From Elmis aenea (taxonomy: Eukaryota > Arthropoda > Insecta > Coleoptera > Elmidae), in the NCBI GenBank assembly GCA_947652605.1, contig OX393582.1:14718544-14782543 (forward strand): a DNA stretch of 64,000 bases, written 5' to 3'. The notes below the pieces were generated by a model. It saw only the letters and a program-made list of their open reading frames with translations. It was not told the DNA's origin and searched no databases. Both the position numbers and the translations under genes were made by a program. Below are positions 23,156-33,239 of this stretch, piece after piece; the stretch's first letter is position 1; each line of letters starts with the position of its first letter.

Positions 23156-23260
23156 TAACATACAACTTAGTTTAACTTTTAATTTCATAAAATTCATAGT
23201 TTTTTTTTGCTTCGATAATTTTTGTACAGCATTGAAGCTTCTATGATCTGGTCACCTTAA

Positions 23261-23629
23261 GGCCACGGCTCCACGTACGATATTTTAACGCATGTATCTG
23301 CGTTAAATTGACGGACTAAAAACGCATCGTGTACCCCGGCTCCACATATCGTTTTCAAAACGTATACAAGTCGTACATATATGGGAGGCAAAACGCAACA
23401 ATCTGGCTCCACGTACGACATTCTACTGCGTGATAGTTCTGCGCGATAATTTATCGGATTGAAAATGGAACAAGCTGCGTCCAAGTGCGTTATGACTTTG
23501 AAGACGCAGAAGTAGTACGATCCGTTATCGGACGTGGAGCCTCCTCTCATTTAAACTTATGTTACCTATTTTTGCCCGTCAATTTAACGCAGATACATGC
23601 GTTAAAATATCGTACGTGGAGCCGGGGCC
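23261..23629. mobile_element. Harbinger-type MITE B, 369 bp
   Basis: Same family as MITE A, with TAA at 23258-23260 and 23630-23632. It inserted exactly at the right boundary of hAT-1: the target TAA was made of the last bases of the hAT end (TTA) and the first base of its AGACAGAG duplication. That shows it arrived after hAT-1. Confidence 0.9.
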
Positions 23630-23639
23630 TAAGACAGAG

Positions 23640-24110
23640 CCAGGGCTACCCGTATAAGAAATAAAGATGCCATGGCCATGTCTATTGGATGGAAAAGTGT
23701 TAGAATGGCATTACAAAAAATTAATGGCACATTACTTGAACTCATTAGAATTAGCTATGAACTCCAAAATTCAACGTATGTTGGAGTACGTCCTCTCCAA
23801 GAAATTGATAAATAAAATACCTGAAAATAAAAATGCCCAGTATTTAGAATTACTTAAAGCCATAACGGCAGATTTTTAAGAATGTTTTGACGAAATATTT
23901 AAGGAACTGCAGATATATTTTCATCAGTACCTAATGTATTATGTTTCTGTTTAATGTATTGCAATTTTTCAGAATTTGGATCTAATAGAATTAATACTTA
24001 ATTTGAGTCCGTGCATCATAATTTTAAGAGGTATCGAATTACATTTTTTAAATTAAAGTTACGATCCTATTGTTAAATATACATTCTTACTTTTATATGA
24101 AAACAAGTAT
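23640..24110 (+). pseudogene. Unidentified transposase-like remnant
   Basis: A frame from 23642 (RATRIRNKDAMAMSIGWKSV...) runs about 60 codons to TAA at 23815, with further fragments in other frames to 23879. It resembles the helical insert of hAT transposases (RW-x-ALQKINGTLLEL) but has no diagnostic motif. It may belong to hAT-7, whose C-terminal part follows. Confidence 0.35.
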
Positions 24111-24941
24111 TATGTTGTGATAGAAAAATCGACCCATAATGAGGGAACGCTTTTCTTTATCCATGCACTAAAACAGCTTTATGCTTCATTTTTTGTTTAT
24201 AACATGAAGTATCCCAACAAGGCTAGTTCGACACTCGAATTAGTGCAAAGATATTTCATGAAAACGCAAACTAACAGTGGAACCAAATCTGAAAAAGCAA
24301 AGGCCTCATATATTCGCTTCTTAAAGTCATTATCTGACTTCATATAAAGAAGAAAAAATTGCAATTCGACGAGACATCATCTAATGATACACATTTCAGT
24401 GCTAAACAAAATTTCGTTATAAACACTCACAATGTAGTTTGCGATAAACTTATATCTGAACTGAATAATAGAAGCGCAATTCACAACGAAGTTTTAAAGT
24501 AATTTCAATTTTTTTTTTAATTCATCAATAAACGACGATGAATTTGATGAATGTGTAAAAAATTTAACTTTAAAATATGAAAAAGATATCGACATAACAA
24601 ATTTTTAAAATGAACTTCATCACTTCATTAACTTTATTCGAGAAGAAAACCTGTCGAATCCTGTTGAAATGTATAGGGTGTTAATTGAAGGACTTAAATC
24701 TACGTTTTCTAACGTGGAGACCATCTTAAAGATTTTTTTAACGTTACCGATTTGCAACGCAAGTGGCGAAAGATCAGGGTATTAAAACGTGTGAAAAACT
24801 ATTTGCGTAATTCTCTAAGACTCTAAGTCATATGCATTTAAACGCATTATCAGTTTTGTTTATCGAAAATGATGTTCAATTTTTAGAATATGAAGACATT
24901 ATTAGTAAATTCGCAAAATTAAAGGCCCGGAAGGTACCTAT
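24110..24941 (+). pseudogene. hAT-7 transposase remnant (ZMYM1-like type)
   Basis: Several frames carry pieces of a hAT of the zinc-finger MYM-type-1-like group: KLISELNNRSAIHNEVLK near 24450-24500 and DEFDECVKNLTLKYEKDID near 24540-24590. The C-terminal dimerisation block ILKIFLTLPICNASGERS is at 24730-24775, followed by a YEDIISKFAKLKAR-like tail near 24890-24930. Multiple stops make it a pseudogene. The right terminus of this element is likely at 26278, with a piggyBac derivative inserted between. Confidence 0.6.
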
Positions 24942-24945
24942 TTAA

Positions 24946-26110
24946 CACGTTAACTGCCACGAGGTACAGCGTCTGTGCCTCACTAAAATTGCTCTGGAGG
25001 GTTTGAGTCACAGCGTTTGTGCCTCGGTGATTGTTTACACAATATATTCCGTAGTTTAGCAATGTTACCTCATACATCATTTTTGTAAATGTAGTTCAAT
25101 TCTTGTCAGCCTAACAGACCCAAATGTATTTTTAGCGCATGATTTTTTTATTTCCTAATCTCAGAAATATTAAAATCAATAAAAAATGCAAACAAACTGT
25201 ATAATTAGTATATTTATTAGAAAAAAATGTGCAATTTCTGTATAAATAAAATAAAACAAATATGTATGTTTTTGCCACATTAAAAACAAACTAACAAAAG
25301 TTTTTTTTTGAAAAAACTTAGTAAACTCAATTAAAAATACGAAATAAACGAATAAACAACAAATATGTAATAAGTAAGACAAAAATTTGTTTATGTTGTT
25401 GTAACTATGTTTTTGAAAAAAACAGTTTACACAGAATGGCTTACTACACGCATCACATTCCCACGTTGTTGTTATTGTCTTGTTCTGGGCATATATTCTG
25501 CCACAGCAACAAGTAGAACTAAGCAAAAGAATTGCACAAAACTGTTTAGAAGTGTTGTAAATTTTAGTTTACAAATATAAAGACCAATATTATACCATTG
25601 GTCAATATGAAAAGAAATTTATTTTAAGAAACACATGTTTTCAATATGTTTAAAGTTCCGTAAATAATGAAAATCCATGTTCCAATAAAATTTAAAACTA
25701 GCTAAAAGCTTTGTTGGTTTATTACTTACAATAAATGAAATGGTTCAAAATTTTATTAAATCTTTATGACCTTGTAAAGTTTATTTAGTAAGGATTTAAA
25801 ACCGAATGCTTTGACAATAAAATAAGTTTGTGCAATGTCCATTTCGGTAAAACCACCGTGTGAACTAAACATTCAAGCGAGGTACAGTATATGGCGTTTC
25901 ACGGCCTGTAATGGTAAATCCATGCGTTCAGGCCACGAGGCACAAACGTTGTGCCTCAAACAAAACTTGAAAAATTTGCCAAAATAACAATAAAAAATCT
26001 ATTTTGAGAACATCTACCAATTTTCTGATATAAAAGGAACCTAAATATATATAAAAAAAATTGTGGTCCCCGGGACCCGAATTTTTTTGTCAATGGTGGC
26101 AGTTAACATG
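24946..26110. mobile_element. piggyBac-type element, internally deleted
   Basis: TTAA at 24942-24945 and 26111-26114. Termini CACGTTAACTGCCAC and, at the right, GTGGCAGTTAACATG. Subterminal inverted GAGGCACAA/TTGTGCCTC words occur near 25013-25035 and 25937-25958. The only coding remnant is a C-terminal cysteine-rich domain on the minus strand. The DDD catalytic core is gone. Confidence 0.9.
25380..25526 (-). pseudogene. piggyBac transposase cysteine-rich C-terminal domain
   Basis: The minus-strand frame contains CCCGRIYAQNKT followed by CDACSKPFCVNCF and a histidine: paired Cys-x2-Cys units like the zinc-binding tail of piggyBac transposases, which recognises element ends. The rest of the 116-codon frame toward 25176 is AT-rich, low-complexity trailing sequence. 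Position near the right-hand transposon end and TTAA flanks support the assignment. Confidence 0.65.
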
Positions 26111-26114
26111 TTAA

Positions 26115-26278
26115 TACGTTTGTATATCCATAGTCTAATTAATACGATATAGTTCTAGTAGTCTGTTAAGTTGATTAAATTGTAAATAACATTTTTTGTT
26201 ACCGTTAAGTAAGGGGGGGAGTAGGGGCCCCGAAATCAGATTGCGCCTAGGGCCCCCAATTTAGTTAATCCGCCACTG
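26115..26278 (-). mobile_element. hAT-7 right terminus
   Basis: The stretch ends CCGCCACTG at 26278; read from the other strand it begins CAGTGGCGGATTAAC and then a GGGGGCCCTAGGC-rich segment, the usual terminus of ZMYM1-like hATs. No left terminus or target duplication was found, so the left part was lost or rearranged. Confidence 0.55.
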
Positions 26279-26829
26279 GGTATTAGCGCGAAAAGAACGC
26301 CCGAACTCAGTTCGTAGAGCACAGTTAATAAGGGGTTAAAGAAAATCGATTTTTCCCTTGAAAAAAGTGCAAAAATTAGTACTTACTACATGTGCATATA
26401 GCAAATTATTAGTAACTACCGTATGTGCAAATAGCCACATCCAAAAAAATAACCACGAAGTTGTCGTCAGACATGCGCAGTATGGGATTTGAAACCAATT
26501 TGGCGTTTCGATTTAAAATAAGTTGTTGTAGTTTTTAAAGTTAAGTGTGCTAAATAACGTTCGTTAACAATGGGGTAAGTAAGAATGAATTTTTCTCCTT
26601 CTTATGTACACAATATAATATGTAAAGCAGCGTTAGTAAACTTGTCCAGTAAGTTAGGCAATTTTTTGCCGAATTTGTGAAATAAGTACTATATGCCTAG
26701 TAGGTACGTGACATCGGCGCTTGCCTAATGTGCAAAATAAGCAAGGCATAAAAAAAAACTTTCACCCATGTTGAACCTGAATTAACTTGGTCACTAATCA
26801 TTAATACATCAGGTTCAAGGTTGGTCAAA
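26279..26829. other. Unannotated spacer
   Basis: AT-rich, with short repeated words such as TGTGCA-TAGCA near 26390 and 26420. No coding frame or terminus recognised. Confidence 0.4.
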
Positions 26830-26856
26830 GTTTTTTTGGTACTTTTGTATTATACG

Positions 26857-27619
26857 GAAACCGATGAAATAGAGAACATAGGAATGAAAGTGAATATAAA
26901 TAAAACAAAAACTATGATCATGAACGAAAAACAAAAAAACCTCCAAAACATCAACAAAATTTAATGTAAAAACAATGATCTAGAAAGAGTTACAACATAT
27001 GAATACTTAGGAAGTATAATAAAAGAGGACGGGAGAATAGACGCCGAACTAACAAACAGGGCAAACAAATCAACAAAAATTTACTATTCACTAAACAAAT
27101 CAATACTTGGACACAAAGAGATAGACATAAAAGTGAAAATGAAAATACACAATATGATAACAATACCTATAATAACATATGCAGCGGAAAACTGGACAAT
27201 AAAGAAAAAAGATGAAACTAAAATAAACGCCATGGAAATGAAACACCTCCGGAAAATAGCGGGGAAATCTAAATGGGATAGAATAAGAAACGAAAACATT
27301 AGAGAAATGACATAGCAGGGGCCACTGATAGAAAAAATTAAGAAGAAACAGCTAGACTGGTATGGTCATGTAATACGAATGAATCCAGACAGATTTACAA
27401 GAAAAATAATAGAATTAGGAAAACCAGCCAAAAAACAAAGAGGGCGACCAAGAAGAAAATGGATGGATCAAATAAGGGACTGGGGGTCGGAAAGAGGAAA
27501 AACACCAAAGGAAATGAAAAAACACTTGCAAAAGACAAAAAGGCATGGCGAAAATGGACTCGGGAAGCGAGACCTACCTCCGACGCCTGAAAAGGCATAA
27601 GGAGATAAGAAGAAGAAGA
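26857..27619 (+). mobile_element. Non-LTR retrotransposon 3' end (5'-truncated)
   Basis: Bounded by an 11-bp target duplication GTATTATACGG (26846-26856, 27620-27630) and ending in a short (GAA)n tail. The frames encode the post-RT C-terminal region of RTE-like/craniofacial-development-protein-2-like elements: a YLGSIIKEDGRID block, AENWTIKKKDETKINAMEM, a WYGHVIRM block, and the basic GRPRRKWMDQIRDW. There are two stops (TAA near 26962, TAG near 27313). Truncated at insertion, it never had RT or endonuclease here. Confidence 0.9.
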
Positions 27620-27659
27620 AGTATTATACGGAGGCCACTATTTTTAGAGGAGTTTTTCT

Positions 27660-27730
27660 TACCGGGGACCTAAAAAAACCAAACTAACCTGACCTAACCT
27701 AACCTAACCTGACTACTTCCTGCCGCCGAA
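27660..27730. repeat. Short CCTAA-rich tract
   Basis: About four CCTAA/CCTGA units in the left part of the Merlin element. It resembles the insect telomere repeat (TTAGG on the other strand) but is far too short to mean much. Confidence 0.4.
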
Positions 27731-27855
27731 TCCCCTCCAAGTACACCAAAGTCAGGTCGCTGACCGGAGCGCGCGAATTACCTGTCACCGCCTGTTACTG
27801 TGTCAGTTTCTCGAGAGATTTCCTGCCGTGCGCATGGTTAGTTTTTCTTTCCATC

Positions 27856-28775
27856 ATGAGTGATAGTATTCTCATCTGGGATTTACCTCGAACTGAAGAG
27901 GAAAGTGTTCATTTCCTGCAGGAAAGACATTTATTGCCGACCTCAAAAGTGTGCGCGAATAATCACGAAATGAAACTGTACTTTGGGAAATAATACCCGT
28001 TTTGGCAGTGTAATTTGCGATCGTGTCGTAAAAAGGTGGGTCTTGGGGTCGGTACCTGGTTTGATCATAGTAAATTATCCTACACCACAGTCGTTCGTTT
28101 TATCTATTTTTGGGCTGAGGAACAAACATCAGTGAAATGATGCAAGAAACAGTTGGGTATGGCCGGCTTAACTGTTCTCGATTGGAACAATTATTTGAGA
28201 GAGGTGTGTGTGTTTGTTTGCTGTGGGGGAAAAAAACTTTGGGAGAATTGGCGGAGAAGGTAAAGTCGTCGAGATTGACGAGTCTTTGTTCACTAAACGA
28301 AAAAATAATGCCGGGAGAGTGTTGCCTCAGCAATGGTTATTCGGCGGTTTGTGCCGCGAAACAGGGCAGCGGTTTGTAGTCACAGTTCCGAACCGTAGTG
28401 CAAAAACATTGACCAGTGAAATTAAGAATCATATTCTGCCCGGAACAACAATCATTTCTGATTGTTGGAAAGGATATAGCTCTGAGGAACTCGAGAAAGC
28501 AGGATTTTCGCATTTGACGGTTAACCACAAGTATCATTTCGTGGATCCTGAAACTGGGGCAAGTACCCAACAAGTTGAACGGATGTGGGGAAGTGCTAAA
28601 TGGAGGCTAAAATAAGAGGCAGCGAGGTACCGCTGGTCATCATCTAGACTCCTATTTGGCTGAATATATGTGGCGATCGGAACTGGCGGCGATGCGTTTA
28701 ACTCTATTCTCGCCGACATCACTTCCTTCTGGGAGGCTGAAAACAACAACCGCTCGGAATAATGGCATGTAATTT
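27856..28775 (+). pseudogene. Merlin transposase (IS1595-like), inactivated
   Basis: ATG at 27856 (MSDSILIWDLPRTEEES). The N-terminal zinc-ribbon-like C-x-N-H...C-x-C piece has stops near 27992. After frame changes comes the GTWFDHSKLS block at about 28050. The DDE core follows: first Asp in VVEIDESLFTKRK (28262-28300), second in IISDCWKGY (28450), and Glu in TQQVERMWGSAK (28567-28602). A stop at 28613 lies in one frame, while the EYMWRSELAAMR tail continues in another to about 28760. All three catalytic residues are preserved; several frameshifts and stops disable it. Confidence 0.85.
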
Positions 28776-28892
28776 TCACAGTAAGTTGAATTAAGTATGT
28801 TTTTTGTAATAATGTGGTTTTTTTAGGTCCCTGGTAAGAAAAACCCTTCTAAAAATAGTGGCCTCCGTATAATACCAAAGTACCGTTTTTTT

Positions 28893-29500
28893 TAATGCCA
28901 AATTATACATTTAGCTGCTTATTTGTAAAAGTTGAACACGGCTTATTTAATTCTCGTTAGACTCGCAGGGCGTACAGTAAGTAGTGGGATGCACTATGCT
29001 CAGCTGTAACGTTAGTTCTTGGGTGTGTGCTAACTAACAGGTGTTTGATTATTTATTTTGCTGGTAGTTTAAGCTTTGGTGTTGGGGTACGGCCCACATG
29101 CTTTAAATACTTGATTGTGATCGACTGCAGATCAGTACCTACTACTTGCAACTTATGCATTCTGAAATTGTGTTTTTAGCATACATTTTCTTCTTCGCCA
29201 AAGACTTCGCATTGCCTGCCGGAGACCTAAAATCAGTGGGGTAGACAGAAAAAGGTTGAAGAGGGTCGGAACCACCATCAAAGGGTCGCAATAAATCGAT
29301 ACACTTTGGTAAAGCTGTAAATTTTGTACTAGAGAATTAAAAAAATAAATAAATAAATAAAAAAAGATCCTTTGCTCTTTTTGCGTTTATAAACTCCCCA
29401 CCCATGAGAGCATCCTGCCTACGCCACTGCCTGAGATGGACTATGAAAGGCTGCTTTCATAGTCCTGCCCCATAGTCCCAGTCTCGTGCCAGCCACTGGT
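28893..29500. other. Unannotated spacer
   Basis: No reading frame with signature. A CTACGCCACTGCC stretch near 29422 resembles a hAT terminus (CAGTGGCGTAG on the other strand). A short TAAA-rich microsatellite lies at 29337-29366. Confidence 0.4.
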
Positions 29501-29529
29501 CAGTGAAGACGTCCTCCCACTACCGTTCT

Positions 29530-30890
29530 GAGCATCAGTGTTACTGCAAATCCGCATGCGAAACGCAATCAACCAAACTTTAAAAGTTCAAATCAAACGT
29601 AGACTTAAACATAAAAAACTAAAAGTGCCAAGTGTATATAGTGCCCCAAACATTAACAAAGTGAAAGACAAAAACATTCTCACAGTGATAAACAAAAACA
29701 TTTCCCCAGTACAAAACAAAAAAAAACATTCAAACCACAGAAAATGACGAACAACAACAGTGCAAAAACCCTCCAGCGGTAGGCGACTTTACAACAATAA
29801 ACAACAGAAAACGAAAATTCCCCGAACCAGGTAACAACATGGTACCAACAAAAAATAGATTTAGTGTCCTAAGCGACGACGAAGAAGAAAAAACAGAAAA
29901 TATGCAGCAAGACCCCTCCAATAACGAAATAAAACCACCACCAATTGTGATTCACGGCAAACCGACCGAAAAACAAAAATTATCCAAAATCTACGCAAAC
30001 ATGTAAAAAACGATTTCCATATCAAATACTCAACAGAGAATACCAATCTCCACCTAAAAGACACAGAAGATTGGGAAAACCTAAAAAACATTCTCGAAAA
30101 AGACGGCACACAATACCACACCTATACACACAAAAATCAAAAAACCCACGCATTTGTGATCAGGGGATTAGATCACGATCCCGACCCAAATGAACTAACC
30201 CAAGAAATGAAAACAAAACACAACATCGAAGCCAAAAGCTACAAGATGAGAAACACGAAGAGGCCGCTGTTCCTCATCATCACAAACAGCGAGATAACAA
30301 TAAAAGAACTGACAACAAAAATCAAATTCTTACAATACACAAAAATAACGTGGGAACGCCATCAAAACACAAAAAGAATCATCCAATGCCACCGCTGCCA
30401 AAGATGGAGCCACGCCACAACAAACTGCAGGGCAGCCCCAAAATGCCTAAGCGCCCCTGCACACGAGCGTCAAGTTGACGCGCGATATCCCGCGATAAAT
30501 GTTCGCGCGTCTTGGCTTTACATTAAACTATATTGGCGACTGCACACGAGCGGTAAATAGACGCGCGATGGTACGAACTGACACGCGATAATTTATAGAC
30601 GCGCGAGATCTGCCACATTGCGCGTCAAAAGATAGGCTGGTGCATGTCAAACTGAACTATGAGCCGCGGCGAGCGAGAAATTGACGCCGCCGTGAGCAGG
30701 GTCCAGCGATAACACCCGCGCGTCACGAAATGTATCGCGCGTCAACTTGGCGCTCGTGTGCAGGGGCGCTAAAATGTGGACTCGATCACTGAACCAGCGA
30801 GTGCCAAAAACTCGTCGACACGGCAGCAAAATGCGTTAATTGCGAAGAGGCGCTACCGCCAACAAGTAAAGGGAGGTAGTAACCAAGGAA
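29530..30890 (+). pseudogene. Jockey-like non-LTR element ORF1 (gag), broken
   Basis: Lysine/asparagine-rich frames from about 29538. The continuous part at 30156-30450 (VIRGLDHDPDPNELTQEMK...) ends in zinc knuckles: CHRCQRWSHATTNC, then a CLKCG-x-DH-x5-C knuckle that is split by a MITE and rejoins when the MITE and one TAA are skipped, then CVNCEE. This is the PRE_C2HC-type gag of Jockey-clade elements, an RNA-binding protein. Multiple stops (for example 29745 and 30004) show decay. It has no RT downstream; the element is truncated near 30890. Confidence 0.8.
30451..30769. mobile_element. Harbinger-type MITE C, 319 bp
   Basis: Starts GCGCCCCTGCACACGAGCG and ends with the complement; TAA at 30448-30450 and 30770-30772. 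GC-rich interior with CGCGCG and GACGCGCGA words, no coding. A different family from MITEs A and B. Confidence 0.9.
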
Positions 30891-31455
30891 AACTTTCAAC
30901 ATTATGCAACAGAAAATATGTTAGAAAGAAAAGAGAGGAGTTGGGTGGGTATTAGATATTGACTTAGCTCGCGAATAGAACGTCAACACTAAAGTCGTCA
31001 AAAGCTGCACAGCAAAGCTATTTGAATCTGTGATGAATGATAGATACAATTTTTGCTATATTTTAACCTTATATGTATCTCCAGTTAACAACATGGTTTT
31101 ACTTCACGTCGTTCAGTTGAGACTATATGAGGAGCAGACATTCAAAATGCGTTTTGTCCAAAATTTAAATTTTTGACTAAGATGGCGTTACTTTCAATAA
31201 TACCATGTGCGCCTTCTAGATAAACCTAGACTTTCAGAACATATTCTGTCCCCTTATAATTCAGCGATAAAAATGCCTTGGTCATTCAATATGCGTTTTG
31301 TCCTGTGTGCATAGACTTTCAAAACGCGTTTTGTTTCTGTTTTGTGGACATAATGCATTTTGAATGGAACTTTTGTACAGCTTACCCTATTTTTATATAG
31401 TTCTTGTTTTCGTTACGTTGTTGATAACAGCTACTTAGTGTAATAAATTGTAAGA
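30891..31455. promoter_or_regulatory. Region with four copies of a 19-bp motif
   Basis: Upstream of the DUF7869-like gene, TTCAAAATGCGTTTTGTCC occurs at 31141, with variants at 31285 (TTCAATATG...) and 31318 (TTCAAAACGCG...) and an inverted copy at 31349-31367. The motif core is itself a near-palindrome (CAAAATGCGTTTTG). Such arrays are typical of subterminal transposase sites or of a clustered regulatory element. Confidence 0.5.
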
Positions 31456-32618
31456 ATGGACGACTGTGAAGATGTTGTAGGAGACCGTGACAGAGGCAGT
31501 CGCAAAAGAAAAATTAATGCGACAAGTAGGGAAAGAAAAAAACAGATAAGGTAACTTTGCATATTTTAATTAATTTGAGGTTATGTATAACTTTAAATAT
31601 TGATAGGTACTCTGATCATGACTCTAACTTAGAACTTTTTATACAACCTTGCAACCATGAACTTTGCAATAGCATATCCCTCCAAGAGCTAAGGCAGTGT
31701 CGAGCAAAATTTTATCAGCACGCAAATAAAATAAGATACAATAATATCTCATCTGCTTCAAGTATATACGCCCAAAAGGCAGAGGAGTAGAAAACTTACA
31801 GGAAAAAAACATCACTATGTCTGTGAAGTACAATTTGTGGGTTAGCTCAGGAAAGAAAGAGGTGTGCCAAAAAATGTTTCTATCTGTCTTTAGCGTGAGT
31901 CAGTGCAGAGTACAAGGCATAGCTAAGAGGATGAAAAATGGTTCGGGTATATCTGAAAACCGAGGAGGAGACCAGCGTTCAAAGAAAAGTATAGAAAAAA
32001 AAACAAAAAGTGCGAGAATTTATTTGTAATTTAAAGGGCTATGAAAGTCATTATGGACGCGATAAATCTCGTAGAATATATTTATCCTCGGATGGAATAT
32101 TACAAAGCTTACAAAAACTTATAACAAATTTGTGGGGCCAAATTTCCAAGTTAACTACAAATTTTTCAGGCGCATATTTAATTGTGACTTTAATATTGGA
32201 TTTGGTTCTCCAGCTACGGATGTTTGTGGGTTTTGTGTGCGTCATCAAACCCAAATAAATTTATGTCGTAACCCTCAAGAGAAAGTAAAAATCATGACAA
32301 ATTTAAGAGTGCACAAACTTAGAGCTAAGCAGTTTTATATGTTAATGAGAGAAGAAGAACCTGAGAGTGTTTCTTACTGTTTTGACCTGCAGCAAATTCA
32401 GGTTCTCCCAAAAGTGCCAATTAGAGATGCTTTCTATGCTCAACAAATTTCACTGTATGCGTTTTCCATAACTGATATTTCCAGCAAAACGCCTGTATTT
32501 TACACTTGGCTGGAAACCCAAGCAGGACGAGGAGCTATAGAAATTGGTTCTGCTGTTTTTGACTTTCTCATTAACATGAACCTCCCTGAGCATGTAAAGG
32601 TCTCCTGTTTTGTTCTGT
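31456..32618 (+). pseudogene. DUF7869-like protein (transposon-associated), partial
   Basis: ATG at 31456 (MDDCEDVVGDRDRGSRKRK), apparently several exons with GT-AG junctions near 31550 and 31604. The most informative part is the frame 32132-32618: RRIFNCDFNIGFGSPATDVCGFC-type cysteine block, HKLRAKQFY, YCFDLQQIQVLPKVPIRDAFYAQQISLYAF (first acidic residue of an RNase-H-like fold), then SSKTPVFYTWLETQAGRGAIEIGS. This family is widespread in insects as repetitive transposase-like genes. The expected second half (SDxCGGQN-type motif) is missing after EHVK; stops and a frame change near 32029 also occur. Confidence 0.6.
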
Positions 32619-32839
32619 TTTTTGTAAATTAATAAAAGTAATGGGACTTTAAAAATATTGACCCAGTGCTGTTTGAGACAGTGAGTTTTTTTCGCGGAGA
32701 AAACGTCAACACTAGATTCATTATGATTGGCACTCGAAAAGTGAACCACAATTCCTGTTAAGGATCCCTTTTTGTATGGTTACCTGAAAAAAGATTTAAA
32801 CACAATAAATGCAATTTATGAACATTTCATAATTTTTTT

Positions 32840-33237
32840 TTTAATCATATTAGAGTTTTGGCTGAATATAAAAGATTCCCAATCAGATGCTCAAAACTTT
32901 TTAGAATACTCTTTCCGTATTAGAATATTGACCAAAATAAACTTATGAATGTTTTGTTTGCAGAAAAATGACGAAACTAAAAAGAAGGAAAATAACGGCG
33001 AAAAAATTGAGGCTCCCAAACGGCCAGTTTTTGCCGGATAAGAAGAATGAGGTGGAGCCGCAGCCTCCTGAGGTGCAGCCGGAGCCTCCAGAGGTGCAGC
33101 CGGAATTGGCGCCAGCATCGTCATCAAGGCCGGCGGTAGCTGAGCCAACTTTCTTTTGTCCCTGGGCATTCAGCACGTATGTCCATTTGGCTGTTAAAAA
33201 AACAGATTTAATTTTTAAAAATGTTTATTTTTATTAG
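32840..33237 (+). other. Exon-like Pro/Glu-rich frame with 3'-splice-site context
   Basis: After a TTTGTTTGCAG acceptor at 32963, a plus-strand frame (MTKLKRRKITAKKLRLPNG) runs to 33237 with a repeated EVQPEPP/EVQPELAP unit. The 120 bp before it resemble 35380-35515. Whether it is a real exon is unknown; composition is unlike the surroundings (GC-rich coding-like centre). Confidence 0.3.
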
Positions 33238-33239
33238 AT

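Larger units (their letters stand above)
8266..23259 (+). mobile_element. hAT-1, outermost hAT of the nest
   Basis: The left end is TAAGGTGACCA at 8266 and the right end TGGTCACCTTA at 23249-23259. The 8-bp target duplication AGACAGAG is at 8258-8265 and again at 23632-23639. The right copy is displaced because a TAA-type MITE sits exactly at the right end. Subterminal TACAGCAT motifs occur four times between 8280 and 8350 and once near 23226, likely transposase-binding repeats. Interruptions by other elements expand it to 15 kb; its own coding parts are listed separately. It encodes a BED-finger plus DUF4371-type hAT transposase, now broken. Confidence 0.85.
26838..28884 (+). mobile_element. 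Merlin DNA transposon
   Basis: Ends GGTACTTTTGTATTATACGG at left and, complemented, GGTACTTTGGTATTATACGG at right, flanked by GTTTTTTT (26830-26837, 28885-28892): an 8-bp duplication as expected for Merlin. The left terminal repeat of about 70 bp is split by a non-LTR insertion and resumes at 27620. It encodes an IS1595/ISXO2-type transposase. Excluding the insert it is about 1.3 kb, a normal Merlin length. Confidence 0.9.

Noticed and set aside
27395..27598. Long hydrophobic minus-strand frame
   Set aside because: Shadow of the lysine/arginine-rich C-terminal region of the non-LTR element on the plus strand.
27690..27712. CCTAA units resembling the insect telomere repeat
   Set aside because: Only about four imperfect units inside a transposon; a chance match or small microsatellite is more likely than an interstitial telomere.
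29861..30121. Minus-strand ORF rich in Phe and Arg
   Set aside because: Antisense of a lysine- and asparagine-rich gag segment of the Jockey-like element.
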